The translations under genes and the position numbers were made by a program. From Silene latifolia (taxonomy: Eukaryota; Streptophyta; Magnoliopsida; Caryophyllales; Caryophyllaceae), in NCBI RefSeq assembly GCF_048544455.1, contig NC_133526.1, positions 1,504,001 to 1,568,000 of the forward strand: a stretch of 64,000 nucleotides of DNA. The letters run 5' to 3'. Numbering within the stretch: the first letter of the stretch is position 1; every line of letters starts with the position of its first letter. Below the pieces are notes generated by a model, which worked only from the letters and a program-made list of their open reading frames with translations, was not told the DNA's origin and made no database searches. Shown here piece after piece: positions 36,402 through 48,300 of this stretch.

Positions 36402-39149
36402 TGTAACACCCCGGTTTATAAAAGAAGTCCTCGTCAAGACATTCTCTAATAAAACGGACTGTTACCATCTCGGTTTCCCGAGGTAGTGAATAACAAATTA
36501 AACTCCAAGGCAATTATATAGTATTTTAACTTAATTATTACAAACCTTTCTTCAACTCGATTACAAGAACTGACATAAATAAAAGTGAAAGTCTTCTAGG
36601 TGATGATCTAGCCACTAAGTCGTCTGATCCAATGTCTCACGCCCATCAAGCTCCCGTCCTATCTCTTAAACCTGTCAAGTCTGCTCCCCATAAAACGGAT
36701 CATCACAGGTGTTCACGAATACACAGGGTCAACCACGAGGTTGAGTAGGGAAAACATAATAAGTACGACAACAAACTACATAACTCCATTTCCAATTCGT
36801 CACATACTCCACCTCTCCATATCACAGACCCTGAATAACTTCCACACCATATCAATAACTTCCACACCGTATCAATAACTTCCACACCATATCAATAACT
36901 TCCACACCATGTCACAGACCCTGAATATCACAGACCACAATATCACAGACCACGAATATCACACCAATATCACAAATTTGAATATCACAAACCCACTGAA
37001 TAACCTCCACACCGTCTCATATCACCACATGATAGGATATGCATAACATAACAAAATTAATCAACATTATGAATAATGTCACATGCCGTTTTAAATGAAA
37101 TATAAACCAAGTCTCCTTATTCCCCGTCTCCAATGCATATGAACGCCCAAGAGATTTAATGCAATGCAATATGTAAATAAGTCACTGAACTGATAAATCA
37201 TAAAGTCATGCCAGTTACTCGATGTTGTGATATCTTACTCAATACGATCAAATCCGTCAATCACCTTTCCCAATATAAATGATAATACAAATCAACCACC
37301 ACGAATTCAGCCAACACCATTCAACAATAACGATAATAAGACAAGTGTAGTTCCCCTACCTCAAGTGCCAGCAATTCCGATTAAGCAGTTAAGCCGTCCA
37401 GAAATAAAGCAATGAATTGGATTATCGATCCATCACGAACCCGCCACCTAAAAACAGTTATAATATTTATAATTACCGACTACTAAATATAGAGATCTCT
37501 CAATTAGAAGTCTTCCCGAAATACAATCCCGACACCAACCTATGCCCGGCTGATAATTAAAGTAACCCAATTAGTATTCGACTCAACTTCCCAAAATAGA
37601 CAATTATTAAAGTATAATTTCTTAAAATGGAAACTTCCCAAAATAGTAACTTTTCCATTAATCCGTCTTTAATTAATTAATTATTATTAATTATTATTTT
37701 ATTTCAAATAACTCGGGACTAAACCAAATGATAATTAGAGGATTTAAACGAATTGTGCGATTTAATAAAACCCGAATCAATCATTGAACAACTTAAACAA
37801 TCCCGTCTCAAAACCCATCTTTAATTAATTTAATATCTCGGGAATTACATTAACTTAATTATTTAAATGGCTCGGGAATTAAATTAAGTAACCGATATGA
37901 TAATTAAAAGGTTAAACGGATTATTCGGTTAAGAGAATCCCGAATTAATTAATGAACATCTCGCAACCCGTCTTAACCCGTCTTTAATTACTTTAATTAA
38001 ATAACTCGGAATTTAATTAATTAATTAAACATGTGTCCCATTATCAAAATATACGATTAACTATCACGAAACCCGATTCAAACTAAAAACAACTCGAATA
38101 ACCCGATTAAACACGACCCACAACTTCGCTCTCGCTCACACTATTCACCTGCCGCCTAAACCACCGCGACCACCACCAGTCGTGGTCCCCACTCTGCCCC
38201 AGCCACCAACGGCCACCCCCACTGGGGTCGACTGCCGCCGGCGAGGTGAACCACGGCCGTCATTTGGCCTGGTTCACCACCACGCATCCCCTAAACCTCC
38301 CCGTTTTCCCTTTCACCACCACCGCAACAAATAACCATCCCCGCCCAACAACCATGAACCCGCTCGCCACCAACCCGCGAACACAGTAACCCATCACCAC
38401 CACCCTGTCGACCTCCCCCTGGTCGACGGTGGCACCACCTCACAGCTAGCCATCTAAACTTACCTGAAAGCCCGTATATAGACCCGTTTGTCTACCCTTG
38501 TCAATGACGCCTTTCACGGCCACCCTTACCACCCAATACCACCCTAACCACCACCAATGTTCTCGCCATTCACCACACTACTCCCCTACCCTGCCAACCA
38601 CCACTAACAGTACCTCTATATTACACGAAACAACAATAAAAACCCGACATAAAAACGAAAACAGAGGAGGGAGGTGGAGTCCTTACCTTTCCGTCATCAC
38701 CACCGCCCCTGCAGCCACCTAGGAATGTCGACAACCACCCATAGCTCCTCCTTGCAGCACTGTCAACCACCAGCTCACATTATCTCTCTCTCTTTCTGCG
38801 TGAGGCTTGGATTTGAGCTGAAGAAAGGAGGCGGGTTGAGGGAGGCGGATGAGAGAGATTAGAGTGTGTTAGGTTTAGGTTTAGGGTTAGTGTTAGGGTT
38901 AAGTATGATTAGGGTTAATTAGGTTAACGGGCTTAGGGTTTAATTGGGCCGAGTTGTGTTATTGGGCCAGCTCACATGTGTCAGCTCTTAATCGTATTCC
39001 ATATAAAACCGTCTCAATTACTTGCGATAGTTTAATGTAATTACCGACTCAATTATTTTCCGACATAATTGTGATATAAAATGTATAATAATTGATATAA
39101 AATAATATCCGTTTAATTAATTATATTATATAAAATACGGGGTATTACA
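36402..39149 (-). repeat. 5' LTR of the LARD-like element
   Basis: Almost the same as 29662-32409. Differences cluster in the first 600 bases and the CCACC-rich part, mostly at CTG/CCG/CAG triplets. Confidence 0.92.
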
Positions 39150-40567
39150 GACAAAATAATTAAATTGCCCCGGACTACTCTTAAGATAGCGAATGACATG
39201 GACGACCCCGTTCCAACGATCAAGTTTTCGGGGATTAGGTTTTTGTCTTTTGATGGTCCCACCTCCCAAGGACCCTCCAATCAAATTGTTGTCCTATAAT
39301 TTTAGTACAAAGACCAAGGAAAAGGGAGAGGGCCAATTATAAGATGACAAGTAAACCAAATTAAGTATGAAAAAACAAATTGCTTATCAAATGTAATCCT
39401 AAAATAGAAAGGACGACAATTGACTGAGACACTCTAAAATCACTACAAGAAATCCCGTTTCGGACGACTGCAAATGGCGACAGAAAAAAATAGTCGCCAA
39501 ATTGGCGACTGAAAAAAAATTCGGGCGACTACTAGCTGTAGCTAAGTTGGCGACTACCAAATTTCACCAGTTTTTTGAAATTGGCGACTGAAATAAAGGG
39601 CGGGCGACTGAAATCAGTCGCCAATTTGGCGACTACCCTTCAATCAGTCGCCATTTTGGCGACTACCCCTATTTCAGTCGCCATTTCAGTCGCCCAGTCT
39701 CTTAATATACCAAACAGCACGGGACTCATTCTCCCCTCTCTCTTACTTTACTAAAACATAAACACACAAAAATCGTCCCAACCGCAACTCCTATTCCGAC
39801 CACCACTCCGACCACTACTCCGACCACCGTCACACCCACCACCTCGACGCCGGGAAGAAGAGTTGGTGCCTTATTTCGGTTCATCCTAAGCTATTTGAAG
39901 GTATAATTTCTTTATTTGTTTTAAATTTCAATTAATTTGTTTAATTTTAGATTATTTTTGTTATTGTAATTAGTATTAGGATGATTTGATATGTTTATAT
40001 AAACATTTGTGTTGATTATTAGGTTTTTAAATGTAATTTAATTAGGTTTTGGTGAAATTGGGATTAATTAGTAATGATTGTAGTTATAGTAGTGTTGTTG
40101 ATTTTGTTTAACATTAGTTTTGTTAGTGTTGTTAGTGTTGTTGATTTTGTTTATTGGTTATATTGTTTAGTGAATTAGTATAATGTTAGTAAGGTGGAAA
40201 TTATTATATGTTAGTAATGTTAGTGAATTAGTATAATGTTAGTAATGTTAGTAAGTTAGTATAAAGTTTGGTTTTTTAAAGGTAGTAAATTATTTTAATT
40301 AGTTTGATAAGGAGTATTCTTAAAAGTAGTAATAAATTAGTATAGTTAGTATAAATTTATTTAATTAGTATAATTTTATTTAATTAGTATAATTTTATTT
40401 AATTAGTATAATTTTAGTATAATTACTATAAATTAGTATAATTTTAGTTGATTAGTATAAATTAGTATAATATGAGTTAATTAATATAATTTTAGTTAAT
40501 TAGTATAGTTAAAGATGGTTCTATGTTTTATTGTTAAAATTATGGTTTATATATTATTTAGATTAAA

Positions 40568-41626
40568 ATGAAGAGATTGGAACGTGGATGGATGTACGAA
40601 GAAAGGGTAGATAAGAAGAGACGTCCTACCGCTAGATTTATAAAGGGGGTTCGTGGATTTATTGAATTTGCTAAACAAAATGATGAATATGATTTGGTAG
40701 AAAATAAACTTAGATGTCCTTGTACCAAATGCAAAAACGTGAAATATCTACATGACATAGAGGTAGAAGAACATCTTTATACAAATGGGTTTTGTCCAAA
40801 CTATTACAATTGGATTTCTCATGGGGAAGCATATTCTCCCGAACAATCTCAAATCCAACAAAATGAAAACCCATATAGAGATATGGTTTTTGATGCCTTT
40901 GAGTCTAATGTTTTCAATAATGACGATCATCTTACAATGAATGAAGAAGAACCACCAAATCCACAAGCAAAGGTTTTTTTTGACATGTTAAAAGCTTCTG
41001 AACAACCATTATATGAAGGGAGCAAAATGTCATTGTTACAAGCCGCCTCTAGGATAGTAACGGTGAAATGTGAGTTTAATATGCCATTTAATGCCGTTGA
41101 TGCCATTGCTTCTTTGCTTGAGGATGCTCTCCCCGAAAATAATGTCATGACTCGAAGTTTCTACAATACCAAAAAAATAGTTAAAGGTCTTCAACTTCCG
41201 CATCAAAAGATTGATGCATGTCCCGAAGGATGTATGCTCTTTTGGAAAGATGATGCTTTCCTTGACAAGTGCAAGAAATGTCAAAGAGATAGATATGAGA
41301 CAAGGGAGGGAGATATTGTTTTGAGGGGAAAAAAAGGCAACAAGGGTTGTAAGAGAGGTGGAAAGAGTAAGAAACCAATATCAATAAACCCGCCATTATT
41401 TTACTTTCCAATCGCTCCAAGACTTCAAAGAATGTATGCAACCAAAAATATTGCCGAACAAATGAGATGGCACAAGGAAAATCCTCGTACTCTGGGAAAG
41501 ATGTGTCATCCGAGTGATGGGGAGGAATGGAAGCGTTTTGATATGATCTACCCCGATTTTGCCGATGAACCCCGCAATGTACGACTTGGCTTGTGTACAG
41601 ATGGGTTTTCTCCATTCGATCAGTAG
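40568..41626 (+). CDS. Truncated TNP2-type CACTA transposase
   Basis: 352 residues from ATG at 40568. Residues 1-80 are the transposase-associated domain (GWMYEERVDKKRRP, then CPCTKC, then HLYTNGFCPNYYNWISHGE). Residues about 130-350 are the N-terminal part of the TNP2 family (SLLQAASRIVTVKCEFNMPF, KKIVKGLQLPHQKIDACPEG, FADEPRNVRLGLCTDGFSPF). Family members continue from FSPF into the DDE catalytic domain, but here two residues later there is TAG. That TAG belongs to a 34-base stretch copied from the splice acceptor of the next gene (41823-41856), so the truncation is a deletion with filler DNA. A short stop-free continuation at 41629-41735 ends in a GTATGT donor. Confidence 0.9.
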   Translation: MKRLERGWMYEERVDKKRRPTARFIKGVRGFIEFAKQNDEYDLVENKLRCPCTKCKNVKYLHDIEVEEHLYTNGFCPNYYNWISHGEAYSPEQSQIQQNENPYRDMVFDAFESNVFNNDDHLTMNEEEPPNPQAKVFFDMLKASEQPLYEGSKMSLLQAASRIVTVKCEFNMPFNAVDAIASLLEDALPENNVMTRSFYNTKKIVKGLQLPHQKIDACPEGCMLFWKDDAFLDKCKKCQRDRYETREGDIVLRGKKGNKGCKRGGKSKKPISINPPLFYFPIAPRLQRMYATKNIAEQMRWHKENPRTLGKMCHPSDGEEWKRFDMIYPDFADEPRNVRLGLCTDGFSPFDQ

Positions 41627-41826
41627 GATGCTTATTTGCGTGAAAAAGAGAACACCGATTTTGACACGCATAGCAAAGTTGATGATAAGGGTATTAGGCA
41701 TTGGACTAAGGCGAAAGATAAGGAACTATATGTATGTTTCATTTAATTTCCTTTAATAACATTATATATTATAGGTAAATTTTTCATGAAAAATTAACCT
41801 TTAATGATATTTGGTTTCACTTGTAG

Positions 41827-42234
41827 GATGCTTATTTGCGTGAAAAAGAGAACACCCCCGATAGGCCCGATAATGATATTTGGTTTGACTTGGTTGAGGG
41901 GTACAAAAAGGGCTCGATATGGAACCTAGAAGCTCATGGAGTTTTCTTCAAGGCGCCAAAAGCAAGGACTTCTTCAAAGTCCAAACAAACTTATGGGCCG
42001 GGAATTGTAAGTGTCTTACAATCACAACTTGATGAAGAAAGGCGCCAAAATGCCGAGGAAAGGCGCCTAAACGCCGAAAGGGATCAACAAATGCGGGAAA
42101 TGAAAGCAAAGTTCGATCAAATGGAAGCCTTCTTCGGCTCGTGCAACTCCGGTCCTCGTCCCCATTGGAAAGATCCTAATGATCCATCCGGAGGAGGTGG
42201 ATTTGGCGCGGGTGCTTCTTTTCCTGTTACTTGA
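41827..42234 (+). CDS. 3' exon of the second CACTA gene (Transposase_24/Ptta-like), partial
   Basis: It starts after acceptor TTGTAG: DAYLREKENTPDRPDNDIWF, then DLVEGYKKGSIWNLEAHG, a predicted coiled coil (QLDEERRQNAEERRLNAERD) and a Gly-rich tail ending FPVT-stop. This is the C-terminal layout of the second protein of plant En/Spm elements. The N-terminal DNA-binding part is missing except for a fused stub at 41629-41735. It is non-functional as it stands. Confidence 0.75.
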   Translation, partial: DAYLREKENTPDRPDNDIWFDLVEGYKKGSIWNLEAHGVFFKAPKARTSSKSKQTYGPGIVSVLQSQLDEERRQNAEERRLNAERDQQMREMKAKFDQMEAFFGSCNSGPRPHWKDPNDPSGGGGFGAGASFPVT

Positions 42235-43021
42235 CTTATGTGCCCCTTTCCCAAAACTTAAGAACATGGTAGTGGGTAGTGTTAGTTAGACTTGTGACGG
42301 ATTTGGTTTGTTGAGGATTTGTTGGTAACTTGGTTTATTCTCATTTTATATATGAGATTTGGTTATTGGTGTTCCATTTGTGTTGTGTTGTGAGTTTGGT
42401 TTGCTGAAATTGGTGCTGTAGTAATAGAAATGCAGGTACGAGCAATGAAAAGGATAGGGTAGTATGAAAAACCGAATTTTCATGCCAAAATTACAGGGGA
42501 ATTGGCGACTGAAATGTAATTTTGGCGACTACTTTCAGTCGCCAAAACAGAGCATCCAAAACTAAACCTCCTGATATGCCAGTGCCATTGGCGACTGAAA
42601 ATCAATAATGGCGACTGATTTCAGTCGCCAATTTGGCGACTGATGGGCCAAGTAGTCGCCAATTTGGCGACTGAAAATCAATAATGGCGACTGATTTCAG
42701 TCGCCAATTTGGCGACTACCAGGCCTTTCAGTCGCCAATTTGGCGACTACTTTCAGTCGCCAATTTGGTTATTTGGCGACTACTTTTTCAGTCGCCAATT
42801 TTGGCGACTGAATTCAGTCGCCCGATTACCAATTGGCGACCAAGGTTTGCTACTATGCTCTGGCGACCAATTTCAGTCGCCTTTTTCGTTTTAACGACTG
42901 ATTTCAGTCGCCAATCGTAGTCGCCCGAAACAGAATTTCTTGTAGTGAATGAAAAAGGACAACAAATGACCGGGACAGAGAGTATATTGCAAGAGTACAA
43001 ATATAGTATCAGGCATCTAAT

Positions 43022-43766
43022 TTCGGATTTACTTTTTTCACATACGGACTTTACTCTTTCACATACACTTTTTCATTAATTTTCCAAATCATACCCTTTT
43101 TCCTAAACGTTTACATCTAAACAAATTGACTCTTGTACGTACTTCTTCCCCTAAAATCGATCTACTTACTCTCAAAACTTGAACAATGAATCACAATTTT
43201 CCAATTAGTGAAGTAATTTGTTTGTTTATCAATTAATAATATGTTTTCTTAAAATTATTAAGGTTAGTTTATCAATTAGTGAAATTATGTTTAATTGTTT
43301 ATCAATTATAATGGTTGGATCCATTTGATTTCTTTAGTTCGTAAATAAATAAGTCGAGCAAATACTGGATATGCTTGATTTTATAAATAGTGGCATGATT
43401 TACTAGGGGAAGATGATGCAAATGAAAATCAAATTGTTGATGTTGCAGGGAAGCCATGCTACTTGGAATGCGACAGTAGAAACAGCAGGTAACTTATCAC
43501 CAAGTCTCCAACAGTTATCCGGCCGACAAAGAGATTTATTTCGTTATCTTTATCATCGTCAGTGTGGAATGCGACATCAGGGTCATCATATGGCCAAAGT
43601 GTGGTCGGCCGGAGCACGGGTCAACTGGAGTAAGTCGGACGGGGTGGGTTCCCGTAGGGAGGCGAAGATGAAAAAAATTAATTGATCGAGAGAGGAAAAA
43701 AAAATAAGGGTAAAATTGTAAAAAAAACGTATGTAAAAGAGTAAAATCCGTAGGTGAAAAAGCACA
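43022..43766. mobile_element. Possible MULE-like element, about 740 bp
   Basis: The left end GGATTTACTTTTTTCACATA then CGGACTTTACTCTTTCACA is inverted relative to the right end GTATGTAAAAGAGTAAAATC then CGTAGGTGAAAAAGC. Flanks CATCTAATT and CATTTAGTT could be a diverged 9-bp duplication. The interior has a 90-residue frame (43413-43685) just downstream of an acceptor-like TTGATGTTGCAG, which may be captured host sequence; I do not recognise it. Confidence 0.45.
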
Positions 43767-44442
43767 ACCATTTAGTTTTTGATTAGTTGTGATGTGGGCC
43801 CTCAATCCAAAAGTTTTAATATTACAAACTTATTATTGGATAAGTGTAGGTGGCAAAACTATAGGTGGTCCACCACGCACCACCTCCTCCACGATGTGGC
43901 GGCTTGCCACCATGATATGGTGGTGAGAGACTGAGCGTAAGTAAGGGTTAAGAGTTAAGACAGCCGTGAGGCAGCCTAGGTTTGCCAAAAGAACCCCCAA
44001 GGCATATATTGGTGGCAATGAGATTGCTTGTCATGCAAACTACGTACTCCTATGTAGGTAAAGATCATGCATGGGAATTTATAGTTAGGGTTTGTCTTAC
44101 AGTAGTTTATGGTTCTATATAAATTGTACTTCCATTAAACTCTGTCCCAATTATTTGTCTTACAGTAGTTTATGGTTCTATATAAATTGTACTTCCATCA
44201 AATTCTGTCCCTATATTTTTTTATTTTTTGTAACAGATGTTTTAATAATAAATAAATAATTAAAATGGAGGAATCATGATAATAAATAAATAATTAAAAT
44301 GGAGGAGTACATGCATGAGAATTTATAGTTAGGGTAGGGTCTTGTCACTTGTGAAACGACCGTGACTTTAAAGCATGCAATCGCATACAAAATGTGTACT
44401 TAAATGCAATAATTAAAACATGTTTGTGTAAAACAAAACGTA

Positions 44443-44849
44443 CTCTCTCTGTTTCAGTCATTTATTTATCTTTAATTTTGACACAGACTAATAAAAGAGG
44501 AGATGGTCAATTATTGAATCATAAGTGGACTAAATTTAGCGTGGAATATCAAATTGCCAATTAAAAACACTACCAAAATAAAAAGGTAAGCAATTGACTG
44601 AGAGTCTGAGACACCCAAAATGGAAAAGGTAAATAAATTGTACTCCCTTTGTCCCCATCAATTGTTGTACTTTGGTTTTGGCACAAACACCAAGGAAAGA
44701 GAAATCAGCCAATTACTAAATGATAAGTGGAACAAATTGAGTGTAAATGATCAAATTGCCCATCAAGTTTATTCTTAAAAAAGAAAGGACAACAAATAAT
44801 TGAGACACCCAATATGAAAAAGGACAACAAATAACCGGAACAGAGGGAG
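44443..44849. mobile_element. Two abutting Stowaway-like MITEs
   Basis: The first (about 44443-44640) starts CTCTCTCTGTTTCAGTCATT and shares the family core, but lacks the terminal GGGAGTA. The second (44643-44849) is complete, CTCCCTTTGTCCCCATCAAT to CGGAACAGAGGGAG, between TA dinucleotides. The second probably inserted into the end of the first. Confidence 0.6.
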
Positions 44850-45127
44850 TACTCCGTATGCATGGATAAAGCCTTAAATGAGTTACAGATAGCTCAACTC
44901 CGTTAATCCTAATGGGATAGTTCGAGAAGTAAAGTACGAGATTAACTAGCTATTTTATAGGTTAGCGAGCTACTTGTACCATGATTATTATATATAGGGA
45001 CGAAACTTTGATTAATTAATTTCTTATTAATTTTACGAGTCAGGACGTGAACTCGACATCCTACTCACTAACCAAATCAAGTAAATTGTCTTATTTAATT
45101 AATCATTTTTCCCTTAATTACTTGCTT

Positions 45128-45327
45128 TGATAAACTGGAATTTGGGGTAAATATTTTGTATTGTATTGGATGCATAAAACGTAATACAGCTCCTCGCTTA
45201 TATACACAGCTTACCCTAGTTGTTACCTAATACAATTCCATATACTTTAGGTAACTAAAAGATACATAACTTAAAGACCAAGATAATATACAACTAGGAT
45301 ACCTAAAATATAAAATATCCTCCAATA
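45128..45327 (-). repeat. 3' LTR of the Copia element in copy B
   Basis: 200 bases. On the element strand it begins TATTGGAGG rather than the usual TG and ends TTTATCA. It reads the same as 49822-50021. Confidence 0.93.
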
Positions 45328-48300
45328 CTCCCCCTCAAGTTGGAACTCGTGGTAAACCGAGACCCAACTTGAACTGCAAATAATCAAATGCTTCTCCTCC
45401 CAATGCTTTAGTAAATAGGTCGGCAATTTGCTCCTTGCTCCTAACATGGGAAGTAGAAATGGTCTTACTTACCAAGTGATGACGGACAAAATGGCAGTCA
45501 ATTTCGATATGCTTGGTTCGATCATGAAACACCGGGTTTTTAGCTATGTGTAAAGCTGCTTGATTGTCGCAATAAATCTGCATTGGCCTCGTGTGATCAA
45601 TATCCAACGAATGAAGGAAGGCCTTTACCCAAATCAACTCCTTCGTTACTCCAGCTAAGGCACGATACTCGGCCTCGGCTGATGATAACGCCACCGTAGC
45701 TTGCTTCTTGACCTTCCATGAGATCGGTGTATCACCCAATGCCACGAAATACCCTGTCAATGATCGCCGAGATAGAGGACAACGTGCCCAATCCGAGTCT
45801 GAGTACCCATGTAATTTGAGCTCAGAATTCTTGTTCATTATAAGACCTTTACTTGGACTGCCTTTAATATACCGCACCACTCGTAATGCAGCCTCCATGT
45901 GCTCTTTCCGCGGCTTGTGTACAAACTGAGACAATATATGAACCGCATATACCAAATCCGGCCGCGTTATCGTCAAATATATCAATCGTCCTACCAAACG
46001 TCTATAACGCATGGGATCCTTTAAAACATACCCGTCTGATAATGCGAGCTTGTGATTCGGTTGAATGGGTGTACTTGCGGGCTTTGCTCCTTCTAATCCT
46101 GCATCTTTGACTATCTCTAGTGCATATTTACGCTGACAAAGAAACAAACCCTTTGGACCCGTAGCAACTTCGATGCCTAAGAAATACTTAAGCCGACCAA
46201 GATCCTTTATTCCAAAACTTTTGTCAAGGAAACGTTTCAGCCGTGTGCTAGATGCGTCATCATTGCTTACGATTACCATATCGTCTACATATACTAATAC
46301 CCCAAGAAAAATACCTCCTTTGTTGTAGGTGAACAAAGAATAATCACTCAATGATTGCTCGAAACCATAGCGTTGTAATGAGTCCGCAAGCTTTGCAAAC
46401 CAGTTTCCAGTGAAGCCCGCTTTAAGCCATATAGCGATTTGAGCAATTTACATACCTTATTCGTTCCTCCAACCTCGAAACCTGGAGGTAATTTCATGTA
46501 GACTTCTTCACTTAGCTCCCCGTGTAGAAAAGCGTTATTGACATCTAACTGGGCAATCGACCATCCTTTGATGACAGCCACGGCTAATAAACATCGAACA
46601 CTCGTCATTTTGGCAACCGGCGCAAATGTCTCATGGTAATCAACTCCTTCTATTTGAGTGAATCCTTGCGCAACCAATCTCGCCTTATAACGCTCAATGG
46701 TCCCGTCAGCTTTATACTTTACTTTGTAGACCCATTTGCAACCAATGGGCCGCTTTCCTTTCGGCAAATCAACAATTGTCCAGGTCCTATTTGCTTCGAG
46801 GGCTTCGATTTCCTTACCCATTGCTTGCCTCCATTCATGCTTCCTGGATGCTTCCATGTAATTTAGAGGCTCTTGTATCGCATCGATTTTGGCTAGAAAG
46901 CACCTGTAAGAGGAAGAAAAACAATCGTTTGTGACGTAATCAGCTATTGGATAACGGGTACCTTTCTTTGGGGATGACGAGTGGTCTGAGTGAGCACGTT
47001 CTCCGGGGTTTACAATCCGTGTTGACTTGCAAAAATAATCTTTCTTCCAGTAGGGTTCAAACTTTTCTCGCGCACCACGACCTGTAGGTTTGTCATCATC
47101 GGCTGCCCCTTCTTCAATAGTCGGTTCCTGCATAGTAACATCCTCTCCTACACTACCTCCTTTATTTTCAATGGCAATGTCAATATCCTTATTACTCCCC
47201 CTTGCCTCGACACCCATACTACTTGGACTATCCTCCATACTTGGTGTAGTCTCGTCATGAAAAGAATGTGTCTCAGGTGGAATATCCACGTTATTGTGGT
47301 CATCACTGATTATAGGCGTGTCATGTTGTTTATTGGCACCAACTTCAAGAAACGGAAAAGTATGTTCATAAAATATAACATCGCGAGATTCCAATATAGT
47401 TTTCCGCTGTAAATCATATAATTTCCATCCTTTTTTACTGTATGGATAACCAATAAAAATACAACGCTTTCCTCGCTCATTGAATTTATCCTTTGGTCTA
47501 TCTTTGTTATGAGCATAAGCTAGACAACCAAAAACACGTATATTGTCGAGGGAAGGCTTTTCACCATATAAAACTTCATAGGGAGTCACACCATTTAAAA
47601 TACGAGTGGGGGTCCTATTAATTAAATACGCAGCTGTTAAAATACATTCTCCCCAAAACTCAATAGGCAACTCGGCTTGAAAGCGTATAGCTCGAGCCTT
47701 TTCAAGGATGTATCTATGCCTACGTTCTACCCTACCGTTCTGTTGTGGTGTATCAACATTACTTGTTTGAAAAATCATTCCATGTTCATCATAATATTCT
47801 TTCATCGTCCCCCGAAAGAAATTCGGTCCCATTGTCACTTTGAACAACTTTAACCTGCTTCCCAAATTGGGTAATGGTCATTTGGAAAAACTTTTTCATT
47901 AATTGACTAACTTCTCCTTTATCCTTCATAAGATGTACCCATACTCCCCTGCTACGGTCATCTACTATAGTTAGAAAGTAACGGGCACCAGATAAACTAC
48001 TCGTGTGGTAAAGACCCCAAATATCGCAATGAATTAATGCAAACAATTCACTACTTCGTTTATTATTATTCTTAAAAATGGACCGTGTTTGCTTAGCACG
48101 GCAACAAGGGTCACAAACAGTACGAGAATTCCAAATTAAATCACAACCAACTAATTTAGAGAAGAAAGGTAAAGTACTACTAGAAGGATGACCAAGTCGT
48201 CTATGCCAAAGTCGGACGTTCTCAGTTGTGTTGATCCTTGACACGGTTTCTCGGTCATTCCTCATTATGTAAACCCCATCCTTGTGCTCACCCCGTCCAA

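Larger units (their letters stand above)
29662..39149 (-). mobile_element. Large non-coding LTR element (LARD-like), 9.5 kb
   Basis: LTRs of equal length (2748 bases) lie at 29662-32409 and 36402-39149, ends TGTAACACC...GGTATTACA, flanked by a 5-bp duplication GACAA (29657-29661, 39150-39154). A perfect tRNA-Met primer site TGGTATCAGAGC on the minus strand abuts the right LTR and a polypurine tract AAGGGGGGAAGA abuts the left one. The 4 kb interior (32410-36401) has no gag, protease, integrase or reverse transcriptase frame, only short frames of no recognisable kind. This is a large retrotransposon derivative that depended on another element. The ends and polypurine region recall Ty3/Gypsy; lineage is inference. 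The empty paralogous site is near 55230. The LTRs are nearly identical, so it is young. Confidence 0.9.
39441..42947 (+). mobile_element. CACTA (En/Spm) element with internally deleted transposase
   Basis: Ends CACTACAAGAAATCCCGTTT and (complement) CACTACAAGAAATTCTGTTT, with a 3-bp duplication AAT (39438-39440, 42948-42950). Both subterminal regions (39465-39700, 42490-42920) are packed with TTGGCGACTGAAAT / ATTTCAGTCGCCAA in both orientations, the expected transposase-binding repeats. Inside are a truncated TNP2-type gene and the 3' part of a second gene. At 3.5 kb it is far shorter than autonomous CACTA elements. It lacks the catalytic domain, so it could move only with help from elsewhere. 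Confidence 0.95.
39271..42982. mobile_element. Stowaway-like MITE split by a CACTA element
   Basis: The left part (39271-39440) runs CCCTCCAATCAAATTGTTGT ... GACTGAGACACTCTAAAAT. The right part (42951-42982) continues GAAAAAGGACAACAAATGAC to AGAGAGTA. Together they match the uninterrupted MITE at 52437-52645. The insertion point is within the CCTAAAATGGAAAAGG of the intact copy. Confidence 0.8.
9800..43010. repeat. Tandem segment copy A (with many insertions)
   Basis: Copy A is recognised by blocks shared with copies B and C: TATGTAGGTAAAGAACACGC and what follows (9834-9920), GTGTGAAATATAACACGAAC to the ACTCCGTAAACATCTCACAC block (10085-10170), the HyPRP 3' flank (12720-13000), the HyPRP gene, its promoter, an upstream stretch (about 19700-21110), and a right-hand block with GCAAGAGTACAAATATAGTA at about 42988-43010. 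In copy B the same right-hand block is near 55560-55590. Without its insertions copy A would be only some 10-12 kb. Gene-free spans 9525-10174, 12574-13000 and 19110-21250 consist of this shared DNA. Confidence 0.75.

Noticed and set aside
39465-42920. Regular short inverted repeats around GGCGACT, considered as a CRISPR-like array
   Set aside because: They are irregularly spaced, in both orientations, at both ends of a CACTA element, hence subterminal transposase sites. The DNA is plant nuclear.
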